From the NCBI GenBank assembly GCA_039815505.1, contig JBCBZE010000034.1, positions 1 through 17,172 of the forward strand: a stretch of DNA of 17,172 nucleotides, read 5' to 3'. A program made the translations under genes and the position numbers. This DNA is from CANLWN01 sp039815505 (GTDB lineage: Bacteria; Bacteroidota; Bacteroidia; Flavobacteriales; Flavobacteriaceae). Of the stretch, positions 1 to 7,896 are shown piece after piece. The first letter of the stretch is position 1. The number at the start of each line of letters is the position of its first letter. The notes under the pieces are model-generated. The model worked only from the letters and a program-made list of their open reading frames with translations. It was not told the origin of the DNA and did not search any database.

Positions 1-489
1 CAGCGACTTTTAAAATATTTACATCCCGATATTGGAACTATTTACACCCATGGTGCTATTGAAAACATGACGGCTGTTATACGGCCTATGGTTTCGCTTC
101 CCAAGACCACTTTGATTACCAAAGACACGAAAAAAGAAGATTTGAAAGGTGCTATTGTACTGGCTCCCTCATCTGCGCATGGCAGCAGTTGGATCCGTAA
201 GATGGTCCCTTATGTAACCGCTTCGGCCAGCGGATGGATGACCTTTAGAGGGGCACGCAGAAGGAGGGCCATTGACAAGGGTTTTGTGCTATCCGACCAT
301 TGTGACTGGAACGGTCTATTGGAAAGTATACAAGCAACAGGGGCAGAAAAAATAATCTGTACCCATGGTTATACCGATATATTTTCCCGTTACCTAAGAG
401 AACTTGGATATGACGCACGCACAGCGGAAACACAGTATGAAGGAGAGGTGTTGGAAACTGGTGAAGGAGAAAACAAAACGGTATTATGA
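1..489 (+). CDS. Ligase-associated DNA exonuclease (MBL/beta-CASP fold), C-terminal part
   Basis: The reading frame is open from base 1, so the gene starts upstream of the window; 162 residues are visible. The C-terminal motif SDHCDW (within KGFVLSDHCDW) followed by an ICTHGY strand is the metal-binding signature of beta-CASP metallo-beta-lactamase nucleases. Together with the next three genes this matches the ligase-associated DNA damage response exonuclease family (TIGR04122). Members are predicted to be metal-dependent DNA nucleases that process ends for the partner ligase. The internal ATG at 67 is not the start, because coding sequence (QRLLKYLHPDIG...) continues upstream of it. The stop codon overlaps the ligase start as ATGA, indicating translational coupling. 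The family call rests on motif plus context. Confidence 0.9.
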   Translation, partial: QRLLKYLHPDIGTIYTHGAIENMTAVIRPMVSLPKTTLITKDTKKEDLKGAIVLAPSSAHGSSWIRKMVPYVTASASGWMTFRGARRRRAIDKGFVLSDHCDWNGLLESIQATGAEKIICTHGYTDIFSRYLRELGYDARTAETQYEGEVLETGEGENKTVL

Positions 490-2087
490 AAAAGTTCGCT
501 AAACTCATTAAAACTTTGGACAGTACCAATAAAACAAATACCAAGGTAGCCGCACTTGCCGACTACTTTACACAAGCCGATGATCGGGATAAGTTATGGA
601 CCATTGCCATTTTATCGCATAGGCGTCCCCCAAGACCTGTAAACACCACTTTGTTACGAACATGGGCATCAGAATTGGCCAACATTCCTTTATGGTTGTT
701 CGAGGAGTCCTATCATATTGTGGGCGACCTTGCGGAGACCATTGCCTTGGTGATAGAGGACGGAAAAAAAGAAACCCAAAAAACGCTCACACAATTCTTG
801 GAGGAAATGATCAGTTTAAAATCCAAGGACGAGACGGAAAAAAAAGCGTATATTCTTACCCATTGGCGTCTATTAAACTATTACGAACGATTTATTTTTA
901 ACAAACTCATTACGGGTGGTTTTCGAATAGGGGTAAGTCAGAAATTAATGACACGTGCCCTATCTTCTGCCACCGGAATAGACGAGGATATACTTGCTTA
1001 TAGGCTTATGGGCAATTGGAGCCCGACAAATACAAGCTTTCAAAAACTAATTTTGGAAGAACACCCCTCCGATTATCTTTCCAAACCGTATCCTTTCTAT
1101 TTGGCCTATGCCCTTGAAGAAGAGCCTCAAAAACTAGGTGCTATCTCTGATTTGTATGCCGAACATAAGTGGGATGGCATAAGAGCCCAGGTAATCCTTA
1201 GGGAAGATTCCCTGTTTGTATGGAGCCGTGGCGAGGAATTGGTTACGGACAAGTATCCCGAGTTTAAAGAATTCATAGGAAAAGTTCCCAATGGAACCGT
1301 TCTGGACGGTGAAATTCTTCCATTTCCAAAAGGACAAATAGGTAGTTTTAATGACTTGCAGACCCGTATTGGTAGAAAAAACATATCACAGGTGTTGTTG
1401 GATAAGACACCTGTAATTCTTAAAGCATATGACCTATTGGAGTGGCAGGGAAAAGATATACGGCATTTACCATTCCTGGAACGCAGGGTATTTTTAGAGG
1501 AGCTATATCTTCATCTCAAAGAGACCTGTAACGCACTGCATATTTCTGAAACTATGTGTTTTTCATCTTGGGATGATCTGGCAAAGGAGCGTGAACGTTC
1601 ACGAGAAGTAAAAAGTGAGGGGTTGATGCTAAAACGAAAGGACTCTCCCTATCTGGTAGGAAGAAAGAAAGGGGATTGGTGGAAGTGGAAAGTAGATCCG
1701 CTCACCATTGATGCCGTGCTTACCTACGCCATGAGGGGTCATGGCAGACGCAGTAATCTATTCACGGATTACACCTTTGCGCTTTGGAACGTAAATGAAG
1801 GAGGTGAAAAAGAATTGGTCACTTTTGCCAAAGCGTATTCTGGACTAACAGATGCTGAATTCAAAGAAGTGGATCGCTTTATAAAACAAAACACCTTGGA
1901 GCGTTTTGGGCCCGTACGTAGTGTAACACCACAATTGGTCTTTGAAATAGCCTTTGAAGGAATTGCGCTTTCCAAAAGACACAAAAGTGGCGTGGCTACT
2001 CGTTTTCCCAGAATTCACCGGTGGCGTAAAGACAAAAAAATAGAGGAGGCCAATACCCTAATAGATTTAAAAGCACTGATTTCATAA
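486..2087 (+). CDS. ATP-dependent DNA ligase, DNA damage response cluster type
   Basis: 533 aa. It seals DNA nicks using ATP through a covalent lysyl-AMP. An N-terminal alpha-helical DNA-binding domain (about residues 20-190) precedes the nucleotidyltransferase domain with motif I KWDG (adenylated Lys228), motif III LDGE (273-276), motif IV EGLMLK (378-383) and motif V around WWKWK (398-402). The last ~120 residues form the OB-fold domain with a conserved RFPR-type end. No polymerase or phosphoesterase domain is fused, so this is not a full LigD. It matches the PP_1105-type ligases found with Lhr, exonuclease and PdeM (TIGR04120). The start ATG at 486 overlaps the exonuclease stop by 4 nt, and the helicase follows after 2 nt. 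Likely role: end-joining or excision repair with its operon partners; the exact lesion is unknown. Confidence 0.95.
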   Translation: MKKFAKLIKTLDSTNKTNTKVAALADYFTQADDRDKLWTIAILSHRRPPRPVNTTLLRTWASELANIPLWLFEESYHIVGDLAETIALVIEDGKKETQKTLTQFLEEMISLKSKDETEKKAYILTHWRLLNYYERFIFNKLITGGFRIGVSQKLMTRALSSATGIDEDILAYRLMGNWSPTNTSFQKLILEEHPSDYLSKPYPFYLAYALEEEPQKLGAISDLYAEHKWDGIRAQVILREDSLFVWSRGEELVTDKYPEFKEFIGKVPNGTVLDGEILPFPKGQIGSFNDLQTRIGRKNISQVLLDKTPVILKAYDLLEWQGKDIRHLPFLERRVFLEELYLHLKETCNALHISETMCFSSWDDLAKERERSREVKSEGLMLKRKDSPYLVGRKKGDWWKWKVDPLTIDAVLTYAMRGHGRRSNLFTDYTFALWNVNEGGEKELVTFAKAYSGLTDAEFKEVDRFIKQNTLERFGPVRSVTPQLVFEIAFEGIALSKRHKSGVATRFPRIHRWRKDKKIEEANTLIDLKALIS

Positions 2088-2089
2088 AT

Positions 2090-4555
2090 ATGAAAAAAGA
2101 AGCCCTTCTTCATATTGCCGAAAATTGGTTTCTGCAACAACATTGGGAACCTTTCCCTTTTCAGAAACAGTCTTGGAACGCTTTTTTGAAATCTAAAAAT
2201 GGTTTATTGAACGCACCCACAGGGAGTGGTAAAACCTATGCCTTATGGATACCCATTGTTCTTACTTATATAAGGAATAATCCAGACTATTTATCCAAAC
2301 ACAAAAAAGGTTTAAAAGCTATTTGGATTACTCCTTTGCGCGCGTTGTCACAGGAAATAAAACAATCGGCGGAAAGGGTTGCCAAGGACCTTAATACACA
2401 ATTGACCGTAGGGATACGTTCAGGGGATACCAGCACTGCGGAAAGGGCCAAGCAAAGGAAACAAATGCCCGATCTATTGATTACCACTCCCGAGAGCTTG
2501 CATCTATTATTGGCATCCAAAGATTACGCTAAGGTATTCAAGGGTTGTTATGCCATTGTCATAGATGAGTGGCATGAGTTGTTGGGATCTAAACGAGGTG
2601 TGCAGATAGAGTTGGCATTATCGCGATTGAAAACTGTTGGTAACGATCTTAAAATATGGGGTATCTCCGCAACCATTGGAAATTTGCAACAGGCCAGGGA
2701 AGTTTTGTTGGGTCCAGCCTCCAAAGATCTGGAAAATTCGGTGTTGATCAAGGCGGATATTAGAAAGAAAATTAAGGTAAAAAGTATTATTCCCAAAAAA
2801 ATGGAGACCTTTCCATGGAGGGGACATATGGGACTTCACCTATTGGACGAAGTGATTCCCATAATCAAAGGAAGTCGTACTACGCTTTTATTTACGAATA
2901 CCAGGAGCCAATGTGAGATATGGTTCCAAAAAATACTTGCCAAGTATCCGGAATTTGCGGGAGAAATTGCCATGCACCACGGGAGTATCAACAAGGAGAC
3001 CCGTTTATGGGTAGAGCAAGCCATACGAAACGAATCCTTAAAGGCCGTAGTATGTACATCCAGTTTAGATCTAGGAGTGGATTTTGCGCCAGTGGAAACC
3101 ATTATCCAAATAGGAGGTCCCAAGGGTGTCGCCAGATTTTTACAACGCGCCGGAAGAAGTGGACATCAACCCGGTAAGGAGAGTGTCATCTATTTCTTAC
3201 CTACCCATGCCATTGAACTCATAGAAGCCTCCGCACTACAAAGGGCGGTAAAAAACAAAGTGGTAGAAGATAGGATCCCTTACCTCAATAGTTTTGATGT
3301 ACTGGTTCAGTATCTGGTGAGTTTAGCGGTATCCGATGGTTTCTATCCGGATACCATCTTTAAGGAAATACGAAAAACCTTCTGCTATCAGGCTATTTCC
3401 GAAAATCAATGGAATTGGATATTGAACCTTATTACCTTTGGTAGCCAGTCCCTGCAGTCCTATGATGAGTACAAAAGGGTGGAAATTGAAAAGGATGGAC
3501 GTTTTAAGGTCAATAATAGGGGCATAGCCATGCGGCATCGCATGCAAATGGGCACTATAGTGGGTGATTCGGATATTGTAGTAAAATATCAAAGGGGTGG
3601 ATATATCGGGACTATAGAGGAATATTTTATTTCCAAGTTAAGCCCAGGGGACGTATTTACTTTTGCAGGGCGAAATTTGGAACTCATTCGAGTAAAACAT
3701 ATGCAGGCGCACGTTAGGAACTCCACCAAAAGAACGGCTAAAGTACCCAGTTGGATGGGCGGCCGTATGAGTTTTTCGGCCCAAATGTCAGAGCTGCTCC
3801 GTTCCGAACTCCATGGCATCTCGGATGATAACATTAAAAAGTCAAGAGAATTAAAGGCACTTTCCCCCGTTTTTAGGGAACAGGAAAAAGAAAGTATGGT
3901 TCCGGGACCGAATGAATTTCTAATCGAAACCTTTAAGACCAGGGAAGGATACCATACTATTTTTTATCCCTTCGAGGGGCGTTTTGTCCATGAAGCCATG
4001 GCCAGTCTTCTAGGCTATAGAATTAGTTTATTATATCCCATTAGTTTTTCATTGGCGTATAATGATTATGGCTTTGAATTACTATCCGATCGGGCCGTTA
4101 ATGTGCAAGATGTTATTGATAACAACTTATTCTCAACGCAGTTTATAACTGCCGATTTGCAAAACAGCCTAAATTCTACTGAAATGTCCAGACGTCAATT
4201 CCGGGACATCGCCGTCATATCCGGTCTTGTTTTTACCGGTTATCCGGGAAAGGGGGTGAAAATGAAACACCTGCAGTCCAGTTCGCAATTACTTTTTGAC
4301 GTTTTCAAGGATTATGAACCAAATAACTTATTATATCAGCAGGCATATACCGAAACATTTGAGCATCATTTGGAAGAAGGCAGGCTCATATTGGCTTTGG
4401 AACGTATCAACAACCAGCATATTTTATGGAAAAAATGTAAAAGACCCACTCCTTTTAGTTTTCCCATTATCACTGATCGGCTACGTGAAAAACTATCTTC
4501 TGAAAAACTGGTAGACCGTATCAAAAAAATGACAGCAATTTTAATGAAGCGCTAA
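2090..4555 (+). CDS. lhr: Ligase-associated DEXH-box helicase, Lhr-core family
   Basis: 821 aa, about the size of the Lhr-core rather than the ~1500-aa long Lhr. RecA domain 1 has Walker A PTGSGKT (43-49), motif Ia TPLRAL, DEWH (159-162) as motif II and SAT (193-195). RecA domain 2 has TSSLDLGVDF (323-332) and motif VI QRAGRSGH (352-359). The C-terminal half should contain the winged-helix and DEAD-associated domains that give Lhr proteins their 3'-5' single-strand DNA translocase and RNA:DNA unwinding activity. The gene lies 2 nt after the ligase and 1 nt before the phosphoesterase, the layout typical of the TIGR04121 helicases. All core motifs look intact. It probably unwinds or remodels the DNA intermediate processed by the neighbouring nuclease, phosphoesterase and ligase. 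Confidence 0.94.
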   Translation: MKKEALLHIAENWFLQQHWEPFPFQKQSWNAFLKSKNGLLNAPTGSGKTYALWIPIVLTYIRNNPDYLSKHKKGLKAIWITPLRALSQEIKQSAERVAKDLNTQLTVGIRSGDTSTAERAKQRKQMPDLLITTPESLHLLLASKDYAKVFKGCYAIVIDEWHELLGSKRGVQIELALSRLKTVGNDLKIWGISATIGNLQQAREVLLGPASKDLENSVLIKADIRKKIKVKSIIPKKMETFPWRGHMGLHLLDEVIPIIKGSRTTLLFTNTRSQCEIWFQKILAKYPEFAGEIAMHHGSINKETRLWVEQAIRNESLKAVVCTSSLDLGVDFAPVETIIQIGGPKGVARFLQRAGRSGHQPGKESVIYFLPTHAIELIEASALQRAVKNKVVEDRIPYLNSFDVLVQYLVSLAVSDGFYPDTIFKEIRKTFCYQAISENQWNWILNLITFGSQSLQSYDEYKRVEIEKDGRFKVNNRGIAMRHRMQMGTIVGDSDIVVKYQRGGYIGTIEEYFISKLSPGDVFTFAGRNLELIRVKHMQAHVRNSTKRTAKVPSWMGGRMSFSAQMSELLRSELHGISDDNIKKSRELKALSPVFREQEKESMVPGPNEFLIETFKTREGYHTIFYPFEGRFVHEAMASLLGYRISLLYPISFSLAYNDYGFELLSDRAVNVQDVIDNNLFSTQFITADLQNSLNSTEMSRRQFRDIAVISGLVFTGYPGKGVKMKHLQSSSQLLFDVFKDYEPNNLLYQQAYTETFEHHLEEGRLILALERINNQHILWKKCKRPTPFSFPIITDRLREKLSSEKLVDRIKKMTAILMKR

Positions 4556-4556
4556 T

Positions 4557-5189
4557 ATGTACCTCTCAATACACCTACATAATGAGGAGTTACAACTCCA
4601 TCACTCCGGAGCGGTATTTTGGAAAACGCGGAACATGCTGTTGATTGCCGATCTACATTTCGGGAAAATAACCCATTTTAGAAAATACGGTAGTGCGGTT
4701 CCACAAAATGCCATCCAGAGAAATTTTGACCAATTGAACCAAGTGACAGCCCTGTTCAAGCCAAAAACGATCTGCTTTTTAGGAGATCTTTTCCATTCCT
4801 ATTTAAACCAGGAATGGGAACTTTTTAAAAGTTGGACCACAACTATAAAATCAGAAATACTTTTAGTAAGTGGTAATCATGATATTATTTCACCTTTGCT
4901 GTATGAAGAAATAGGCATAAAAATTCAAGACAAGCTCCTTATGAAACCTTTTTTTTGTACCCATCACCCCGAAAAAAAGGCCGGTTTCATAAATATTTGC
5001 GGGCACATCCACCCAGCGGTAAGGCTTACAGGTATGGGTAGACAATCGATTAAACTAGCTTGTTTTTTCACCAATGAAGAGCAATTTATATTGCCCGCTT
5101 TTGGTGAATTTACCGGTACCCATGTAATGAAACCTTCTATCAGCGATGTGGTGTACGCCATTGCGGAGGAAAAAGTAATGTTGGTATAA
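4557..5189 (+). CDS. pdeM: Ligase-associated metallophosphoesterase PdeM
   Basis: 210 aa. This is a binuclear-metal phosphoesterase with all motifs of the calcineurin-like fold: DLHFGK (Asp32, His34), GDLFH (Asp77), GNHD (106-109), the His136/His137 pair, and GHIH (149-152). It corresponds to the TIGR04123 family, the fourth member of the ligase-associated repair cluster, predicted to hydrolyse phosphodiesters or clean DNA ends. The ATG follows the helicase stop after one base, so it is the last gene of the operon. The next gene is convergent and ends only 14 nt away, and I see no hairpin terminator in that gap. The natural substrate is not deducible from sequence. Confidence 0.92.
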   Translation: MYLSIHLHNEELQLHHSGAVFWKTRNMLLIADLHFGKITHFRKYGSAVPQNAIQRNFDQLNQVTALFKPKTICFLGDLFHSYLNQEWELFKSWTTTIKSEILLVSGNHDIISPLLYEEIGIKIQDKLLMKPFFCTHHPEKKAGFINICGHIHPAVRLTGMGRQSIKLACFFTNEEQFILPAFGEFTGTHVMKPSISDVVYAIAEEKVMLV

Positions 5190-5203
5190 AGAAAATAAGT
5201 AGG

Positions 5204-5611
5204 TCAACACAAGGACGGAAGAAGAAATAAACTATAGAGACCTATGAAGGTCCACAGCAAAGTACGCCACCAATTGATGTGAACCAATTGTTTTAGCATA
5301 TGTTCATCCGCTTTCCCACGGGATATATTGTTATGCATGGGAACAAATTTTGCAAAGGTGATAACCCATACCCCCAAAATCAGGATAACGTAAACTATAC
5401 TATAAAAAGAAAACTGATCAATCAATTGATACACCCCAATCATTAATTGCCCCAGCATTAAGGGAATTACGATATAAGCGATTCGCAAGGTATATTTTTG
5501 ATGCCATTGGATCAATTCCTTGGAAGAGTAATAAGCAAATGACGGATAAATAACCAGTTGTACCATCCAAATAAGTATAAGGAGCCCAAAATCCAACAGT
5601 AAACGCAACAT
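5204..5611 (-). CDS. Small four-helix integral membrane protein, function unknown
   Basis: About 135 aa from the ATG at 5611. An upstream in-frame TTG at 5623 would add four residues, but the ATG start leaves a reasonable 19-nt gap after the photolyase stop. Four hydrophobic segments are visible: the N-terminal LLLDFGLLILIWMVQLVIYP stretch, two in the middle, and one near the end (LLWTFIGLYSLFLLP). Between them are a WHQKYTLR loop and a conserved-looking HINWWRTLLW motif before the last helix. The NWxRTLLW ending is reminiscent of DUF1772-like four-helix proteins, but I cannot assign a family. It is the last gene of the photolyase operon, so a role linked to light, flavin or redox processes is only a contextual guess. 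Confidence 0.8.
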   Translation of the reverse strand: MLRLLLDFGLLILIWMVQLVIYPSFAYYSSKELIQWHQKYTLRIAYIVIPLMLGQLMIGVYQLIDQFSFYSIVYVILILGVWVITFAKFVPMHNNISRGKADEHMLKQLVHINWWRTLLWTFIGLYSLFLLPSLC

Positions 5612-5630
5612 ATTGATATCCAAAGATTAC

Positions 5631-7130
5631 TTATTTAATTTTCAGTTCCGTATCCAATTTTAGTAGATAAGCATTGCCTTTATCCAAATGGTTTTGCTTC
5701 TTTTCATCGGGCATCTTATCCAACATCCTAACCAGCATCCCCAATCTTGGGTTTTGTTCAAAAAAGCTACGATGTGTATCCATAAACCGCCAAAAAAGTC
5801 CGTCCCAAATTTCTTGCCACCCCCCTTTTTTATAGTTGCTCATTTTCATTAAGTAATTGCTGCCGCTAATATAGGGTTTAGTGGCCATCAATCCTCCATC
5901 CGAGAACTGGCTCATTCCATATACATTGGGTACCATGACCCAATCATAAGCATCTATAAAAAGCTCCATAAACCAGCGATATACCTCATCGGGGTCAAAC
6001 TCACAAAGGACCATAAAATTTCCCAAGACCATAAGACGCTCTATATGATGGCAGTATCCTGTTTTCAGTACCCTCTTAATGGTCTGGTCCATGGGCGGTA
6101 TTCCCGTTGTTCCATTATAAAAAGAGGTCGGTATTTTCCGTTGAAAATTCCAGAAATTGGTTGTGCGCTGATCGCTTCCCCTACTGATGTACATGCCCCT
6201 TATAAATTCTCGCCATCCGATGATCTGTCTAATAAACCCTTCCACGGAATTCAGCGGTACTTTATGTTCCCTTGCATATTCAAGTGCATTTCCTATTACA
6301 CTGTCCGGTGTAATAAGGCCTATGTTCATCATGGGGGTCAACACACTATGGTGTAGAATGGAATTTTCGGCTACAATAGCATCCTCATAGGTACCGAACT
6401 CCATAAATCGTTGCTCTAAAAACTGTTGAAACCAAGCATTGGTGTTTTCAAAACCAATGGGATATAGTGGTTGATCGGAAACTTCGCCCAAGTGGTGCCC
6501 AAAATATGTATTTACATACATCTTGGCTTCCTCGTAGTGCATATCCATATCCGGATATTGCACAGCGGGCGCTACTTTCTTTACCGGATACTTTTTTCTG
6601 TTTTCGGCATCAAAAGTCCATTTGCCCCCAACAGGTTTTTCATTCTTATCTGTTAGAATAGCTCTCTTTTTTCGCTCTTCGATATAAAAACTTGTCTGAT
6701 GGTATTTCTTTTTATCGGTCCTAAAAAAAGATGACAGCGCTTCCTTAGAATTTAAAAACAGGGGGGAATCGTGGCGGGTATATGTTATTTTTGAACCTTG
6801 ACAGGCCATAATGAGATGATTCTCCAACCAATTATCCACAGGGTCTATGAAATGAATATGGGTTACTCCATTTTTTTTTAAATATAAAATCAAGTCTCTG
6901 ATATCAGAATTGTCATTATACGAATCTACATAATGAACACTTCTACCCTGTTTCCTTAAAAAAGCCTCATAGTACTTCATGGTACTTCTATGAAATGCTA
7001 TTTTCTGTTTGTGGAAGGCATATTGTTTAAAAAACAAATATTCTTCTACCATAAAAAAAGGAAAATCGTTTTTTAGTAACGGACTATCCTGAAGCAATTG
7101 GTGTGGAAAAACAAGATTGGCAGATTTCAT
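5631..7130 (-). CDS. Cryptochrome/photolyase of the FeS-BCP (PhrB, COG3046) family lacking Fe-S cysteines
   Basis: 499 aa. The N-terminal Rossmann-like domain starts with NLVFPHQLL and carries the FMVEE...H...H pattern of this family. The C-terminal helical FAD domain includes GWREFIRGMY (305-314), TGYCHHIERLMVLGNF (357-372), DAYDWVMVPNVYGMSQFSDGG and KPYISGSNYLMKM. These are signatures of prokaryotic (6-4) photolyases/CryB-type proteins that use FAD and blue light. Agrobacterium PhrB binds a 4Fe-4S cluster through four Cys. Here only Cys110, Cys360 and Cys376 exist; the expected positions are Pro346 and the segment SNYKKGGWQEIWDG, and the cysteine loop is shortened by roughly ten residues. 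The histidine pair (361-362) of the (6-4) repair site is kept. It overlaps the DUF2256 gene by 4 nt (ATGA). (6-4) repair is likely but not proven. Confidence 0.92.
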   Translation of the reverse strand: MKSANLVFPHQLLQDSPLLKNDFPFFMVEEYLFFKQYAFHKQKIAFHRSTMKYYEAFLRKQGRSVHYVDSYNDNSDIRDLILYLKKNGVTHIHFIDPVDNWLENHLIMACQGSKITYTRHDSPLFLNSKEALSSFFRTDKKKYHQTSFYIEERKKRAILTDKNEKPVGGKWTFDAENRKKYPVKKVAPAVQYPDMDMHYEEAKMYVNTYFGHHLGEVSDQPLYPIGFENTNAWFQQFLEQRFMEFGTYEDAIVAENSILHHSVLTPMMNIGLITPDSVIGNALEYAREHKVPLNSVEGFIRQIIGWREFIRGMYISRGSDQRTTNFWNFQRKIPTSFYNGTTGIPPMDQTIKRVLKTGYCHHIERLMVLGNFMVLCEFDPDEVYRWFMELFIDAYDWVMVPNVYGMSQFSDGGLMATKPYISGSNYLMKMSNYKKGGWQEIWDGLFWRFMDTHRSFFEQNPRLGMLVRMLDKMPDEKKQNHLDKGNAYLLKLDTELKIK

Positions 7131-7261
7131 TGTTTTTTGTTTTTGCGGCAGCGTTCACTACAATACTTTACATTCTCCCATTCTTTACGCCATTTTCTAC
7201 GCCAACGGAAAGGACGTTGACAACATATGCATATTTTATGGGGCAGGTGCTGCTTTTTCAT
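7127..7261 (-). CDS. DUF2256-type small zinc-finger-like protein
   Basis: 44 aa, highly basic, beginning MKKQHLPHKICICCQRPF and ending YCSERCRKNKKQ. Its four metal-ligand-like cysteines, CxxC (ICICC) ... YCSERC, and the RPFRWRRKW segment match DUF2256, a short family normally found beside cryptochrome/photolyase genes. The ATG overlaps the flavin reductase stop (ATGA), and the stop overlaps the photolyase ATG (ATGA), so it is translationally coupled on both sides. That fit strongly supports a real gene despite its size. A Zn2+ site and nucleic-acid or protein binding are inferred from the cysteine pattern and charge. No biochemical function is known to me. Confidence 0.92.
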   Translation of the reverse strand: MKKQHLPHKICICCQRPFRWRRKWRKEWENVKYCSERCRKNKKQ

Positions 7262-7893
7262 TGAATTTTAAAATCGGGCAAATCATTGACACGGGCATAA
7301 GGATAACGTTCCACTTTCTTAAGATCGTAATACGAATTTAGCCCCGATATGCCTATACTATTGATTGATTCCAAATCAATATCCCCATCCACTATGGCTT
7401 CGTCCGCAATAAGCAGCTCTTGGATCTCTCCTATAATGAGCACCGTTCCGTTCCGTTGTATAGGCAGGGCCTCTATAAACTGCATTCCCATTTTTAGCCT
7501 GCTTTCCTTAACAAAGGGAGCTTTAAAATCCGAGACATATTCGGCTATGAAACCGCAAGTTTCAAATTCAGAAGTTTCCTTATCAAATTTGGCGGACGTA
7601 TAATGTGCATTTTGGGCATGCGAACTGGGTATATGATTAATGGTATACGTACCGTTTTCCATGATATTTTCATACGTATGACGTGGTACTTCCCCAACAG
7701 GCCTGCAAATGAAGCCCAAAAGCGCAGGGTCGCTCCCCAAATGTACAACAGAACTAAAAATAGCTAAATTGGCATGACCATGATCCGAGATGCTCCCTAT
7801 AAGATTAGCGGGCTTAATTCCGGAAACGGCATTAACCACGGTTAGGCGTTCTACCCTATCCATTTTTTTGATATCCTCTCTTGTATAGTGCAT
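7258..7893 (-). CDS. Flavin reductase-like, FMN-binding split-barrel protein
   Basis: 211 aa. It matches the flavin reductase/DIM6-NTAB family: an N-terminal variant of the PR...V conserved start (VVNAVSGIKPANLIGSIS), NLAIFSSVVHLGSDPALLGFICRP for the flavin phosphate-binding strands, RHTYENI and TYTINHI, then a split-barrel C-terminal half. Such proteins bind FMN/FAD and use NAD(P)H to make reduced flavin, or act as flavin-dependent oxidoreductases. The ATG lies 3 nt after the FAD-domain gene stop, and its own stop overlaps DUF2256. Placement between two photolyase-like genes suggests it may supply or reduce flavin for them. This is inference, since photolyases can photoreduce their own FAD. 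Confidence 0.9.
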   Translation of the reverse strand: MHYTREDIKKMDRVERLTVVNAVSGIKPANLIGSISDHGHANLAIFSSVVHLGSDPALLGFICRPVGEVPRHTYENIMENGTYTINHIPSSHAQNAHYTSAKFDKETSEFETCGFIAEYVSDFKAPFVKESRLKMGMQFIEALPIQRNGTVLIIGEIQELLIADEAIVDGDIDLESINSIGISGLNSYYDLKKVERYPYARVNDLPDFKIQ

Positions 7894-7896
7894 AGG

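Noticed and set aside
486..2087. Ligase as a LigD-type non-homologous end-joining enzyme
   Set aside because: No polymerase or 3'-phosphoesterase domain is fused and no Ku gene is visible. The neighbours fit the Lhr/exonuclease/PdeM cluster instead.
7117..7341. A + strand open frame of 74 codons over the flavin reductase/photolyase junction
   Set aside because: It is antisense to the well-supported DUF2256 gene and neighbours, and its translation shows no known pattern.
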